Shown here one piece after another: positions 49,044 to 58,800 of a stretch of 64,000 nucleotides of DNA. Made by a program: the position numbers and the translations under genes. Numbering within the stretch: the stretch's first letter is position 1; each line of letters begins with the position of its first letter. The notes under the pieces are model-generated. The model did not search any database. It had not been told where the DNA came from and worked only from the letters and a program-made list of their open reading frames with translations. Source of the DNA: Phytoactinopolyspora alkaliphila (GTDB lineage: Bacteria > Actinomycetota > Actinomycetes > Jiangellales > Jiangellaceae); NCBI RefSeq assembly GCF_010550695.1, contig NZ_JAAGOB010000014.1:1-64000 (forward strand), written 5' to 3'.

Positions 49044-49405
49044 GCCGGCCCCGGGGAGCTCATCGACGACGACGCCAGCCGTTGCACTCCGTCGAGCACG
49101 GCGACGTGCACGTTGGGAACCGAGACCGACATCTCCAGCGACCTGCCCGGCGAAGCCTCACCGCGCGTGAACGAAAAGGTGAAGAACGAGCAGCACTGGC
49201 CTTCCCGCGCCGCCAGGTCACGCGTCACGTGTTCCACCCCGGGATCGGCGTCGAGTTCCAGCACCAGCTGGGTGGATGACGCTCGCCTGACCTCACGCAG
49301 GCTGGCGGCGAAGAGGGCCTGGAACTCGGCCACCCGCAGGGGCTGTTCCGCCGTGGGCAGTGTGCAAGAGTCCGGGACGAACGACGAACCAGCAGGGGTA
49401 TCCAT
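49040..49405 (-). CDS. Conserved small protein of the MerR/YnfA operon
   Basis: A 121-residue product from ATG 49405. It shows 'FVPDSCTLPTAEQPLRVAEF', 'HVTRDLAAREGQCCSFFTFS' and 'MSVSVPNVHVAVLDGVQRLA'. I recognise such proteins next to MerR regulators in actinobacteria, without a known function. The conserved Cys in 'PDSCTLP' and the Cys-Cys pair in 'GQCCSFF' could bind a soft metal, in keeping with the MerR context. There is almost no leader between the predicted promoter and ATG 49405, so the message is probably leaderless. Confidence 0.8.
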   Translation of the reverse strand: MDTPAGSSFVPDSCTLPTAEQPLRVAEFQALFAASLREVRRASSTQLVLELDADPGVEHVTRDLAAREGQCCSFFTFSFTRGEASPGRSLEMSVSVPNVHVAVLDGVQRLASSSMSSPGPA

Positions 49406-49413
49406 GGACACCA

Positions 49414-49444
49414 CGGTAAACCTGTACCTAAGTACCGGATTCAA
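49414..49444 (-). promoter_or_regulatory. MerR-type promoter with operator in the spacer
   Basis: On the minus strand, TTGAAT (49444-49439) is followed by the dyad CCGGTACTTAGGTACAGG (49438-49421) and a -10-like TTTACC or TTACCG (49420-49414). The 18-19-bp spacer filled by a dyad is the hallmark of MerR-activated promoters. Confidence 0.75.
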
Positions 49445-49563
49445 GTCCCCGTCATCGATCCGACCCGGTCACGGGCCGCACGGGGCGTGATCTCGGTCAC
49501 AGCCTGTCATGGTACATCGGGCTGTCTCGTCTGTTGTTCGTGACAACAACGAACGGAGACGCC

Positions 49564-50511
49564 ATGACTGCGGCTATCGCTACGTCTGGTTTGGTGAAGA
49601 CCTATGGCCGGACTCGTGCGCTGGGCGGGCTCGACCTCACAGTGGAGACCGGTCAGGTGCATGGATTCCTGGGGCCGAACGGTGCCGGCAAGTCCACCAC
49701 CATCCGGGTGCTGCTCGGATTGTTGCGGGCCGACTCCGGCCAGGTGGAGGTACTCGGCAGCGACCCCTGGCAGAACGCGGTCGCGCTGCACCGCCGAATG
49801 GCATACGTGCCAGGGGACGTTGAGCTCTGGCCGAACCTCACCGGCGGTGAGGCGATCGACCTGCTCGGACGGCTTCGAGGTGGGCTCAACAAGGCTCGCC
49901 GGGCCGAGCTGATCGAGCGATTCGACCTCGACCCCACAAAGAAGGGCCGCACCTACTCGAAGGGAAACCGGCAGAAGGTCGCGATCATCGCGGCGCTCGC
50001 GTCCGACGCGGAGCTGCTGTTGCTCGACGAGCCGACCGCGGGCCTGGATCCCCTGATGGAGGTGGTCTTCCAGGACGTGATCAACCAGGTGAAGAAGGAG
50101 GGCCGCACGGTGCTGCTCTCCAGCCACATCCTGGCCCAGGTGGAGGAGCTCGCCGACAAGGTCAGCATCATCCGCCACGGCGAGATAGTTCAATCCGGGA
50201 CGCTCTCCGAGATGCGGCACCTGACCCGCACCACCATCGAAGCCGACACCCAGCAGCCGGTCACCGGACTGGAGGGGATGGCCGGCATCCATGATCTGGA
50301 GATTGCCGACGGCCGGGTGCGGTTCGCGGTGGACGGTCAGCACCTCAACGACGCGGTCCAGGCCCTGAGCCGGTTCGAGATTCGTAGCCTGACCAGCCAT
50401 CCACCGACGCTGGAGGAGCTCATGCTGCGCCACTACGGCGACGAGCTCTCCGCCATCGGCAACGGTGGCAACGGCAAGGCGCCCGCCAACGCTCACGGAG
50501 GGAAGCGATGA
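49564..50511 (+). CDS. ABC-2 type exporter ATPase
   Basis: A 315-residue product from ATG 49564 (GGAGA upstream). Walker A is GPNGAGKS, Walker B '[20 protein letters not shown]'; the signature is the atypical YSKGNRQKV, seen in a branch of antibiotic and lipid exporter ATPases. The C-terminal 80 residues form a regulatory domain ('[20 protein letters not shown]'). Drives the permease encoded next (ATGA overlap). Resistance or export of a hydrophobic compound is a family-level guess. Confidence 0.92.
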   Translation: MTAAIATSGLVKTYGRTRALGGLDLTVETGQVHGFLGPNGAGKSTTIRVLLGLLRADSGQVEVLGSDPWQNAVALHRRMAYVPGDVELWPNLTGGEAIDLLGRLRGGLNKARRAELIERFDLDPTKKGRTYSKGNRQKVAIIAALASDAELLLLDEPTAGLDPLMEVVFQDVINQVKKEGRTVLLSSHILAQVEELADKVSIIRHGEIVQSGTLSEMRHLTRTTIEADTQQPVTGLEGMAGIHDLEIADGRVRFAVDGQHLNDAVQALSRFEIRSLTSHPPTLEELMLRHYGDELSAIGNGGNGKAPANAHGGKR

Positions 50512-52157
50512 CCCTCACCGCCGTCCAGGAGCCGACTAGGGCACCCGCCAGTCACTCGGCGGGCAGCGTGCTCGCAGGAACCGGCACGCTGATCCGGTTC
50601 ATCCTGCGCGTCGACCGGGTCAAACTGCCTGCGTGGCTTCTTGGCATCTCGTTGCTGCTGTTCCAGCTCGCAACGGCGGCGTCCAGTCTCATGGAGACCG
50701 AGCAACAGCGGGAGGATGTCAGCCGGTTCATGGAGGGCGCGGCGGGTGCCATCTTCGGCCCCGGCTACGGCCGCGACGACATCACGCCAGACCTGTACGT
50801 GGCCGGCGTGTACGGGCTGATGTTCTTCATTCTCGCCGCGATCATGAGTATGCAGCTGGTGGCCCGCCACACGCGAGTCGATGAGCAAAGCGGCCGGGCC
50901 GAGCTGCTCCGCTCGAACGTCGTGGGGCGGTACGCGCAGCTCACCGCCGTGCTGATCGTCGCGGTCGGCGCCAACGCGCTGCTGGCGCTGATGCTCGGCG
51001 GCGTCATGAGCGCCAAGGGCTTCGGCGGCGCCGATGGCCTCTTGTTCGGCGCCGGCGTCGCGGCGGTGGGATTGGTCTTCGCCGGGATCACCGCGCTCAC
51101 GGTCCAGGTCACCGAGTACGCCCGGGCGGCCACGGCGATGGCAGGCGCGACCCTCGGCGGCGCATGGGCGGTGCGAGCCGCGGGCGACATGATGAACGAT
51201 TACGGCAGCGCGCTGTCCTGGTTCTCCCCGCTGGCCTGGTCCAACCAGACCCGGCCCTACGTGGACGGCCGCTGGTGGCCGCTGCTGCTCTCGGTCGGAT
51301 TCGCGGCCGTAGTCGCGGCGGTGGGGTACGCACTGTCGGGCCGCCGGGATGTCGGTGCGGGGTTGGTCGCGGCTCGCGTGGGAACACCGGTGGCGGCGCC
51401 CTGGCTCAGCTCACCGCTCGCGGTCGCATTCCGGCTGCAGCGGGCCAGCCTGTTCTGGTGGACGGCGGCGCTGGCGATATTCGGTTTCATGTTCGGCGGC
51501 CTCGCCGACCAGATCACCGACGCCGAGGGCATCAGCGAGGACCGGATCGAGATGTTCGGCGGCTCCCTCGACACGCTGGCCGACGGCTACCTCGGCGTGA
51601 TCACGCTGTTCACAGCCTCTCTCGCCGGCATCATGGTCGTCCTCGGCGTGCAGGCGGCGCGGGCAGAGGAGACCCAGGGCCGGGCCGAACCGCTCCTGTC
51701 CACCGCGATCAGCCGCTCGGCGTGGTTCGGCGGCTACCTGGCGGTGCTGGCGATCGGCCTGATCGGGCTGCTGCTCGTGGTCGGATTCACGGCCGGGATC
51801 GGCGCGGCACTCTCCGTGGGCGACGCCTCCTACATCGGGGAGCTGACCCTGGCACATCTGGCGCATGTGCCAGCCGTGCTGGTGCTGCTCGGGCTCGCGG
51901 CGATGCTGTTCGGAGTCCTCCCGCGGGCCATCGGGGCGGTCTGGGTCGTCCTGAGCCTCGGCCTGTTCGTCGGGCTCTTCGGGACGCTCCTGGATGTTCC
52001 ACAGTGGCTGCGCAATATGCTGCCCACGGAACACACAGGCCAACCTCCCTTGGACAGCATCTCCTGGCCGGCGATGGGGATTCTCCTGGTGATCGCCGCC
52101 GGGCTGATGGCAGCTGGGCTTGTCGCCTTCCGTCGCCGTGACCTGGAAACCAAGTAG
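50508..52157 (+). CDS. ABC-2 type exporter permease, fused double-length form
   Basis: A 549-residue integral membrane protein with about 12 helices in two halves; '[20 protein letters not shown]'-like text near 115-130 and '[20 protein letters not shown]' near 385 are the equivalent loops of each half. This is the long ABC-2 permease class annotated as polyketide or antibiotic exporter. Works with the upstream ATPase; substrate unknown. No regulator is directly attached. Confidence 0.9.
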   Translation: MTLTAVQEPTRAPASHSAGSVLAGTGTLIRFILRVDRVKLPAWLLGISLLLFQLATAASSLMETEQQREDVSRFMEGAAGAIFGPGYGRDDITPDLYVAGVYGLMFFILAAIMSMQLVARHTRVDEQSGRAELLRSNVVGRYAQLTAVLIVAVGANALLALMLGGVMSAKGFGGADGLLFGAGVAAVGLVFAGITALTVQVTEYARAATAMAGATLGGAWAVRAAGDMMNDYGSALSWFSPLAWSNQTRPYVDGRWWPLLLSVGFAAVVAAVGYALSGRRDVGAGLVAARVGTPVAAPWLSSPLAVAFRLQRASLFWWTAALAIFGFMFGGLADQITDAEGISEDRIEMFGGSLDTLADGYLGVITLFTASLAGIMVVLGVQAARAEETQGRAEPLLSTAISRSAWFGGYLAVLAIGLIGLLLVVGFTAGIGAALSVGDASYIGELTLAHLAHVPAVLVLLGLAAMLFGVLPRAIGAVWVVLSLGLFVGLFGTLLDVPQWLRNMLPTEHTGQPPLDSISWPAMGILLVIAAGLMAAGLVAFRRRDLETK

Positions 52158-52246
52158 GCCGATGCGCGCCGAGGAGGAGCTCTGGCGGACCAGCTGCCAT
52201 ACTTTGCCGGTGGGGGTTCCTCATCAAGAGAATGAGCTGACTAGAG

Positions 52247-53170
52247 ATGTCCATCTCGGAGCTGTACGACGAGCTGCGCCCGCGAGCGTCGGCCATCGCC
52301 TACCAGATGCTCGGCAGCGTCAGCGAAGCCGAGGACGTGGTGCAGGAAGCATTCCTTCGGATGCATCAGGTCCTGCAGCGAGGCGAACAGGTCAGCTCGC
52401 CGCGGGCGTACATCGCCACGCTTGTCACCCGGCTGGCCATCGACCAGCTCCGCTCGGCGCGGGCGCGGAGGGAACGGTATGTCGGTGAGTGGTTGCCGGA
52501 GCCACTGACCACCGAGTCGTCACCGGCTGAGCAGGCCGAGACCTCCGACTCGCTCTCTCTCGCCTTTCTGGTCCTGCTGGAGAACCTGACGCCGCAGCAG
52601 CGAGCGGCGTTCCTGCTGCGCGAGGTGTTCGAATACTCGTACACGGAGGTCGCGGAGATCATCGGCACCGATGTGGACAGTGCGCGGCACCTCGCCGCCC
52701 GCGCCCGCAACCACGTGCGGGAGCGCCGGCCGCGGCATCACGCGTCGCGGCGGCAGCGGGACGAGCTGGCCCGGCGGTTCTTCGCCGCCGCCGAGCAGGG
52801 CGACCTCCCGGGCCTGGAGGATTTGCTGGCGGAGGACGTGGCAATGCACGCCGACGGCGGCGGCAAGGTACCGGCACAGACGCGGCCGATCTACGGCCGG
52901 CAGCGGGTGGCGAAGGCGCTGTCGCGTGGGATTCTCGCGCTCGCGGGCTGGGGGGTGCGCATCCAGCTCACCGAGGTCAACGGCCAGCCGGGTGCGGTGG
53001 CGATCGACGCGCACGACCGCGTGCTCGCCGTCATGGCGCTTGACATCGCCGACGGGCGGATCCAGTCGATCCACTCCATCGCCAATCCCGACAAGCTGCG
53101 GCACCTCGGTGAGGTCGGCGCCTTCGAAGATCTGCGGCGTACCGGCCGCCGAACCCGCGACGACGGCTGA
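52247..53170 (+). CDS. ECF41-type sigma factor
   Basis: A 307-residue ECF sigma factor with C-terminal SnoaL-like extension. Regions 2 and 4 are at 5-75 and 105-160 ('EDVVQEAFLRMHQVLQRGEQ', 'FEYSYTEVAEIIGTDVDSAR'). The group-specific motifs are present: WLPEP at 82-86, DGGGK at 203-207, and NPDKL near 280. In ECF41 factors the extension replaces an anti-sigma factor and controls activity. The usual partner gene (a carboxymuconolactone-decarboxylase or oxidoreductase type) is not adjacent; the aldo/keto reductase at 54024 is the nearest oxidoreductase. Confidence 0.92.
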   Translation: MSISELYDELRPRASAIAYQMLGSVSEAEDVVQEAFLRMHQVLQRGEQVSSPRAYIATLVTRLAIDQLRSARARRERYVGEWLPEPLTTESSPAEQAETSDSLSLAFLVLLENLTPQQRAAFLLREVFEYSYTEVAEIIGTDVDSARHLAARARNHVRERRPRHHASRRQRDELARRFFAAAEQGDLPGLEDLLAEDVAMHADGGGKVPAQTRPIYGRQRVAKALSRGILALAGWGVRIQLTEVNGQPGAVAIDAHDRVLAVMALDIADGRIQSIHSIANPDKLRHLGEVGAFEDLRRTGRRTRDDG

Positions 53171-53195
53171 ACCACCGGCGCCGCGGGCACACGTC

Positions 53196-53840
53196 TCAGG
53201 AGGACTCTCGGTAGCAGGTGGCGATCGCGGCGGCGCGGCGGTGCAGGGAGGTACGCAACCACTGCGGGGCAAGGGCTTCCGCGTTTGTGGCGAGCTGCCA
53301 CAGCGCCCATTCGGCGTGTCTCGAATCTTGGAAGGTCACCTCCAGCCGCAGCCAGCCGTCCGCGTCGGATTCTTCGGCGAGGACGGCCAGCGCGGTGCCC
53401 ACCAGCTGCTCCCGCCGTGCCGGGTCCACCCGTACCAATACGGTGACCTGATCGCCACCGGTCCGAAACCGCGTGCTGCGGTCCTGCCATTCCCGGTCCA
53501 GATCGACCCGGTCTGCTCGCTGTGCGGGCTCGGCGAGTTCCTCTGCAGCCAAGATCCGGGACAACCGGTAGGTTCGGTCCGCGCCAGACCTTGTGGCCAG
53601 CAAGTAGCCCTGTTCACGTACGGTGACCAGGCCGATCGGGTCCACCGTGCGCCATTTCGGGGCCCGCTTCACAGCCTCGTAGTGGATGCGCAGCTTGTGT
53701 CCGGCGAATACCGCGCGCCGGACCTCGGCCACGACGGTGTCGGGCACCTCCTCAGCGACCTGCCGACGTGAGAGGAGGTCGATCTCCGGGTCGATGAGCA
53801 GTCGCTCGGCCACGCCGGCCGCGGTGTCCCGGTGGCCCCT
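53196..53840 (-). pseudogene. WYL-domain regulator lacking its DNA-binding domain
   Basis: The frame encodes the WYL-containing C-terminal part of a YafY-type regulator: 'KLRIHYEAVKRAPKWRTVDP', 'LVTVREQGYLLATRSGADRT', 'LARILA'-like text and a WCX extension ending 'LRTSLHRRAAAIATCYRESS'. The N-terminal winged helix (about 60 residues, expected upstream near 53850-54030) is missing, and the sequence there is a RidA remnant on the other strand. Upstream codons in the same frame are low-complexity. Probably a truncated gene; the WYL part itself is uninterrupted, so a shortened product is possible. Confidence 0.65.
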
Positions 53841-53844
53841 CACG

Positions 53845-53947
53845 GTTGGGCGCCGTCCGAGTGGCACCGACCACCACGATGCTCGGGGTGACGCGGCTGG
53901 CAATCCCCGGCCAGATGGTCGAGCTCGAGGGGACCGCCGTCGCTTGA
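53845..53947 (+). pseudogene. RidA/YjgF C-terminal remnant
   Basis: Plus-strand codons read 'GAVRVAPTTTMLGVTRLAIP' then 'GQMVELEGTAVA' to TGA 53945-53947, the standard last strands of RidA/YjgF proteins (PATT-x-V-GV-x-L-x-x-PG-x-LVEIEA). Homology starts where the WYL frame loses sense, so both genes were cut by the same rearrangement. Confidence 0.6.
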
Positions 53948-54023
53948 TGCCAGCTCACTCCCGCTGCCGGCGGCCCTCACCCATGCCCGGATCGCCTTCA
54001 ATCACCGTCCAGCGTCCTGACAT

Positions 54024-54956
54024 CTAGGGCACGGTGTATCCGGCGTTGCGGAACAGCTCGTACCACTCGGCTCGGGTGAGTGGCAGTTCGGAACCCAACG
54101 CCGCGGCGGCGACACGTTCCGGGTTGGTAGTGCCGATGACCACCTGCATCTGGGCGGGATGCCGGGTGATCCAGGCGGTCGCGATCGCCACCGGGGGCAC
54201 GTCATACTGCTTGGCGAGCCGGTCGACGGTGGCGTTGAGCTCTGGGTAGTGAGGGGAGCCGAGGAAGGTCCCGGTGAAGAATCCGGCCTGGAACGGCGAC
54301 CATGCCTGCAGGGTGATGTCGTGCAGCCGGCTGTAGTCGAGCAGGCCGTCGTCGCGGCTGAGGGACTGATCCAGGCCCTGCATGTTGGCGGCGACGCCCT
54401 GCGCGATCAGGGCGGCATGGGTGATCGAGAGCTGCACCTGGTTCGCGACGAGCGGTTGGGCGACGTACTTGCGTAGGAGATCGATCTGCCTCGGTGTGTG
54501 GTTCGAGACGCCGAACGCCCGGACCTTTCCGGTGTCGGCGAGGTCGGTGAAGGCGCGTGCTACTTCTTCCGGCTCGACGAGGGCGTCGGGCCGGTGCAGT
54601 AGCAGGATGTCGAGGTAGTCGGTGTCCAGCGCCTGCAGGGACCCGTGCACCGACTGCATGATGTGGTCGTAGGAGAAGTCGAAGTACGGGCCGTCGCGGA
54701 CGATGCCGGTCTTGGTCTGGATCACCAGCTGCTCGCGCTCGGACGGCGTGAGGCGCATCGCCTCGGCGAAGCGTCGTTCGCATCCGTGCAGTTCAGTGCC
54801 GTAGACGTCGGCATGGTCGAGGAACGTGATGCCCGCATCCATCGCGGTTTGCACCAGCGTGCGGACCTCCTCGTCGCTCTTCTCCTGGATGCGCATCAGC
54901 CCGAGCACGATGTTCGGTGCGGTGATCTCGGTACCGGGCAGGACGAAGGTCTTCAT
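54024..54956 (-). CDS. Aldo/keto reductase
   Basis: A 310-residue product from ATG 54956, preceded by GAGG. A TIM barrel with the AKR tetrad: Asp and Tyr in 'ITFLDHADVYGTELHGCERR', Lys in 'QLVIQTKTGIV', His in 'LDILLLHRPDALVEPEEVAR'. 'VRAFGVSNHTPRQIDLLRKY' and 'VVIGTTNPERVAAAA' bind NADPH. It is close to the YdhF group of general carbonyl reductases. Monocistronic; an oxidoreductase partner for the nearby ECF41 factor is possible but unproven. Confidence 0.92.
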   Translation of the reverse strand: MKTFVLPGTEITAPNIVLGLMRIQEKSDEEVRTLVQTAMDAGITFLDHADVYGTELHGCERRFAEAMRLTPSEREQLVIQTKTGIVRDGPYFDFSYDHIMQSVHGSLQALDTDYLDILLLHRPDALVEPEEVARAFTDLADTGKVRAFGVSNHTPRQIDLLRKYVAQPLVANQVQLSITHAALIAQGVAANMQGLDQSLSRDDGLLDYSRLHDITLQAWSPFQAGFFTGTFLGSPHYPELNATVDRLAKQYDVPPVAIATAWITRHPAQMQVVIGTTNPERVAAAALGSELPLTRAEWYELFRNAGYTVP

Positions 54957-55204
54957 GTCTGGTTCCTCATCGTCGGACAGGGGAGTGGCGGCCGGCTCAC
55001 CCGAGCATCGGGACATCAAGCTCGAACGGTGCGCGGGCGAGTCGTGCGCTCTCCTCTGCAGGGCTGGATGGAACGCGCCGTAGGCCCAAGGCCTCACGTA
55101 GCACTCACTTTAGGGAGTCGCTTGTCCAGCGGTCCAACAGCTTGTGGATGTGGAATTCAGAAGCACGGAAGATCAACGGTGTTCAGCGGCCGTGCGGACC
55201 GTGT

Positions 55205-55600
55205 TCAGGAGTCAGTGGCGACCTTCCACAGATGACCGTCCGGGTCGCTGAAGTAGCCGGAGTAGCCGCCCCACGTGGCGGCGGCCGCCTCCTGGACCAC
55301 GGTGGCGCCGGCAGCTACCGCCGTGCGCATGACCTCGTCCACCTCTTCGCGGGAGTCGGTGAGGAAGTGGAACGACGAGCCACGGAACCCGAAGCCCTCC
55401 GCGGAGACTCCGGCGTCCTGCGCCACTGCTTCCCATTCGTAGAGTGCCAGCGACGACGATCCCTCGCCCAGGCTGCACCGGACGAAGCCGGGGAAGTCCT
55501 GCTCGATCTCACATCCCAGGCCGTCGACGTAGAACTCCTTGGCACGGGCCACGTCCTTCACGCCGAGCATGATGACGCTCACCTTCAGTTTGGTATCCAT
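55205..55600 (-). CDS. VOC/glyoxalase superfamily protein
   Basis: A 131-residue product from ATG 55600. 'VSVIMLGVKDVARAKEFYVD' and 'GLGCEIEQDFPGFVRCSLGE' are the first beta-alpha-beta unit, and 'TWGGYSGYFSDPDGHLWKVA' the standard ending. This subgroup is usually annotated as glyoxalase or bleomycin-resistance-like. Substrate unknown. It lies 248 bp upstream of the aldo/keto reductase on the same strand. Confidence 0.9.
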   Translation of the reverse strand: MDTKLKVSVIMLGVKDVARAKEFYVDGLGCEIEQDFPGFVRCSLGEGSSSLALYEWEAVAQDAGVSAEGFGFRGSSFHFLTDSREEVDEVMRTAVAAGATVVQEAAAATWGGYSGYFSDPDGHLWKVATDS

Positions 55601-55842
55601 GGTGGTCACACTAGATCCGCACCGCCATGGCCGCTTCTCGATTCCTGATCGATAGCTGCGATACCCGCCAGTGGGAGAGCCGGGCGACTCGTCATCCATC
55701 TTCCCGACCGGGAAGGGGTGCGCCCTTGAGAAACGCCTCATACTCGGCCCGAACGTCGTCCTCCACGCTCGGCTGGATCAACAGTGTGTGGTGGCCCGGC
55801 GAGACCACCACACACCGCCGATCAAACTCCGGGGAGGACGGA
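55601..55842. other. Gene-poor stretch with a possible small remnant
   Basis: On the minus strand, codons around 55835-55692 read 'FDRRCVVVSPGHHTLLIQPS' then 'VEDDVRAEYEAFLKGAPLPG' to a stop. It looks like the tail of an unidentified protein with no start. The VOC promoter must lie near 55610-55650. Nothing else seen. Confidence 0.35.
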
Positions 55843-58800
55843 CTATTCGGTGAGTTCGATCTCCAGGTTTTCGGTCTGCGAGTTGACCGTGACGCCGAGC
55901 TTGATCGTCCCCACACCCAGCGCGGTCAGCGTTCCAGTCCTGGGATCGAATGCGGCCACGTGATCGCGGCCGGCATCCTTGGCCGATCCGATGTGGACCT
56001 TCTTCGAGCCAGACCACATCGCCGCCATCGGATAGCCGACGCCGACAGCCTCGTCTCCCTGTGTGATGACCGCCTCGACCGTTGCGGTGGAACCAACGGC
56101 GACGGTCGCCGGCGCGGTCACCGTCAGCGAATCGGCGCGTGGAACGAACTCAACTCTCATGCCGTCTCGCTTGATCTTGCGGCCGACCTCCCAGAGTGAC
56201 CAGCCGGCGAAGCCGCCGTAGGCTGCGTCCGCCACGGCCGCGACAGAGCCCGCACCATTGGTGGCCTGCGGAACACCGTCGATACGCTGCGCACTGAACG
56301 CGCCGGCTGCACCTCCGATCAGCACCGCGCCCTTGCGCGATTGCTCACGGAACTCAGTGAGCCACCATTCCAGCGTCGCGGCCTCTTTGCGGTCGTCGAG
56401 CTGAACGTCGTAGGGAGGCACGACATCGCGTAGCGGCAGACTCTGCACGACGACAACCGACGCGATGTCCCGGTCATTTGAGGCGTCGGCGAGCTGGTCT
56501 CGAATCAACGGGAGCTGTGTCCAGTCACTCTTGCGGTATGACTCCTCGGTGGTGTCGAGCAACAAGAACCGGACGCCGCGATGGTCCACCACCTGCGGAA
56601 TCGTTCCGAACTCGGCCTCGAACGCCGCCAGTGACCCTTCGCCACGCTCGGCCTCGCCCGGCACGTAGTAGTAGTCGACGCCTGTTAGCTCGTCGTCAAG
56701 CAGTCGCCTGGCGAACGCGAAGTTCGCAGCCGTGCCTTCGGCCACCAAGCCGCCGTTGACGATCACCAGGCCGGCGCCGCGATCGCGCATCTCTCCCAGG
56801 GTGCGTCGTGCTTCCTGGACGGCCGCGCCCTCGGGATCATCCGCGCTCACGCCGAGATCGGAGACCACGGCGAAGGTCCAGTCGCCCGGCTTGCCCTGCG
56901 TGCCATACTCGACGAGCGGATCGGTCACGGGCTCGCTCTGTTCCACCCCGGTCGGCTTGGGAGTCAAGGCGGTCAGCTCGTCGATCACCATCGTTCCGTG
57001 GTAGCTGGCAGTGGGATCGATCTCGTTGAAGTAGATCCGGCGAAGCTTGATCGGGTAGACCACGCTGTTGGGCACCTGATAGGTGAGCTCTTGCCATCCC
57101 GGTTCCTCGACGAAACCAGGCTGAACGGTTCTCAGCACGCCGAGCGCGTCGACGATCTCGATTCGCGCGCGAAGACCCGGTGGGTCGGCCTTCACCCGGA
57201 GCTGGAACTGCGTCGGCTTACCGGGCACGGCGAAATGGCCGTCGGCAGGCCACACCCCGATCCCGCGGGTCAGATCGCTTTGGGTGAAGTCGTACGTGAG
57301 CTGTCCGCCCGATCCGGCGAAGCCGTCCGTAGTACCGGACCACTCTCCGCTGGCCCGCAGGGTCCAGAGGTCCCAGCTCTCGGTGGACTCGAAGCTGTCG
57401 ACGACGATCTCCTCGAGCTCGACCGGTTCTGGTTGCAGGGCGCTCAGCTCGTCGATCACCGTCGTTCCGTGGTAGCTGGCAGTGGGATCGATCTCGTTGA
57501 AGTAGATCCGGCGAAGCTTGATCGGGTAGACGACGTTGTCGGGCACCGCGTAGGTGATCTCTTGCCATCCCGTGGCTTCGATGAACCCCGGTTCGACGGT
57601 CCGCAACGTCCCATTCGCGTCGACGATCTCAAGCCGCGCACGCAAACCGGCCCGGTCAGAGTTCACCTTGAGCCTGAACGCCTCCGGTTCACCGGCTATC
57701 TCCAGAAGGTCGTCGACCGGCCACACGCCGGCGCCGCGAGTCTCGCCGCTCTGGGTGAAGTCGTAATCGAGCTGGCCGCCCGATCCGGCAAAACCGTTCG
57801 AGGTCACGCTGAACTCGCCACTTGCGCGCAGTGACCAGAAGTTCCAGCTGTCGGTGGTCTCGAAGTCGTCGACGACGACCTCCTCCAGCCCGAACGTGAC
57901 CGGCACGGTGATGGTGAGGTCCTCGACCGCGAGCTCCACGAGCTCTGTCCCGGTGAACAGATCCCCGCTGATTTCGAACTCGCCCTTGTCGGTGACCTCA
58001 ATGTCGAGGGCGGCCTCGTCATAGCTCAGCTGGACGTCCGCCGGTTCGATCGGAGCGGAGTAGCCCGCGTCGTCGAACCCGATCACGTCGAAGGTGGCGG
58101 TGGGGTCGCCGGCCTTGAGGTCGATCTGCTCGGACGACGCCTCGATGCGCGCGAGCTCGCCCAGCACCGTAATGCCGAACTCGCCCTCGGCGTTTCCGAG
58201 CGACGCCGTCACTGTCGTTTCGCCGGGAGCCTTCGCCGTGAAGACACCAGACCGGTCGACTCGGCCGACCCTTGGGTCGTCGCTCTTCCAGGACGGTCCG
58301 CTCTCCGCGGGCAATTCCGCCGGCGAGTACATCTCGTCGTAGGGGGTGGCGGTGATGGTGCGAGTCAGGCCGGGGAACACTCGATCGGTACGTAGCCGCG
58401 GAACGAAGGCCCCGCCCGTGGCCCGCTCGGGTTCGACGGCGGTTTCCAACCAGAATCCGGCAAGGTCTCCGCTTCCTTCGGGGACGAACAGCCCCAACCC
58501 GTCAGGCACCGGGCGCTGCGTGAGATTCCCGGACCTGACCTCGTCGTCGTCGATCTCCGACGGACGGTTCACCAACTCGACGACCTCGGCCCCGGGCTGG
58601 CGGGCGACCATCGTGGTGGAACCACCGCCGTCGAGGTTCAACGCGGTGTACGCACCAAGCTCGACCATCATCTCGGCGAGCTCATCGAGACTGACGCCGG
58701 TGGAGAACTCGGGCTGCCTGCCGTCCACAGTCAGCATGTACATGCGGCTGCCGTCCTCGGAGAACCCGATCGCGGTCCGGGGGTGCGGCTCCGGATCGGA

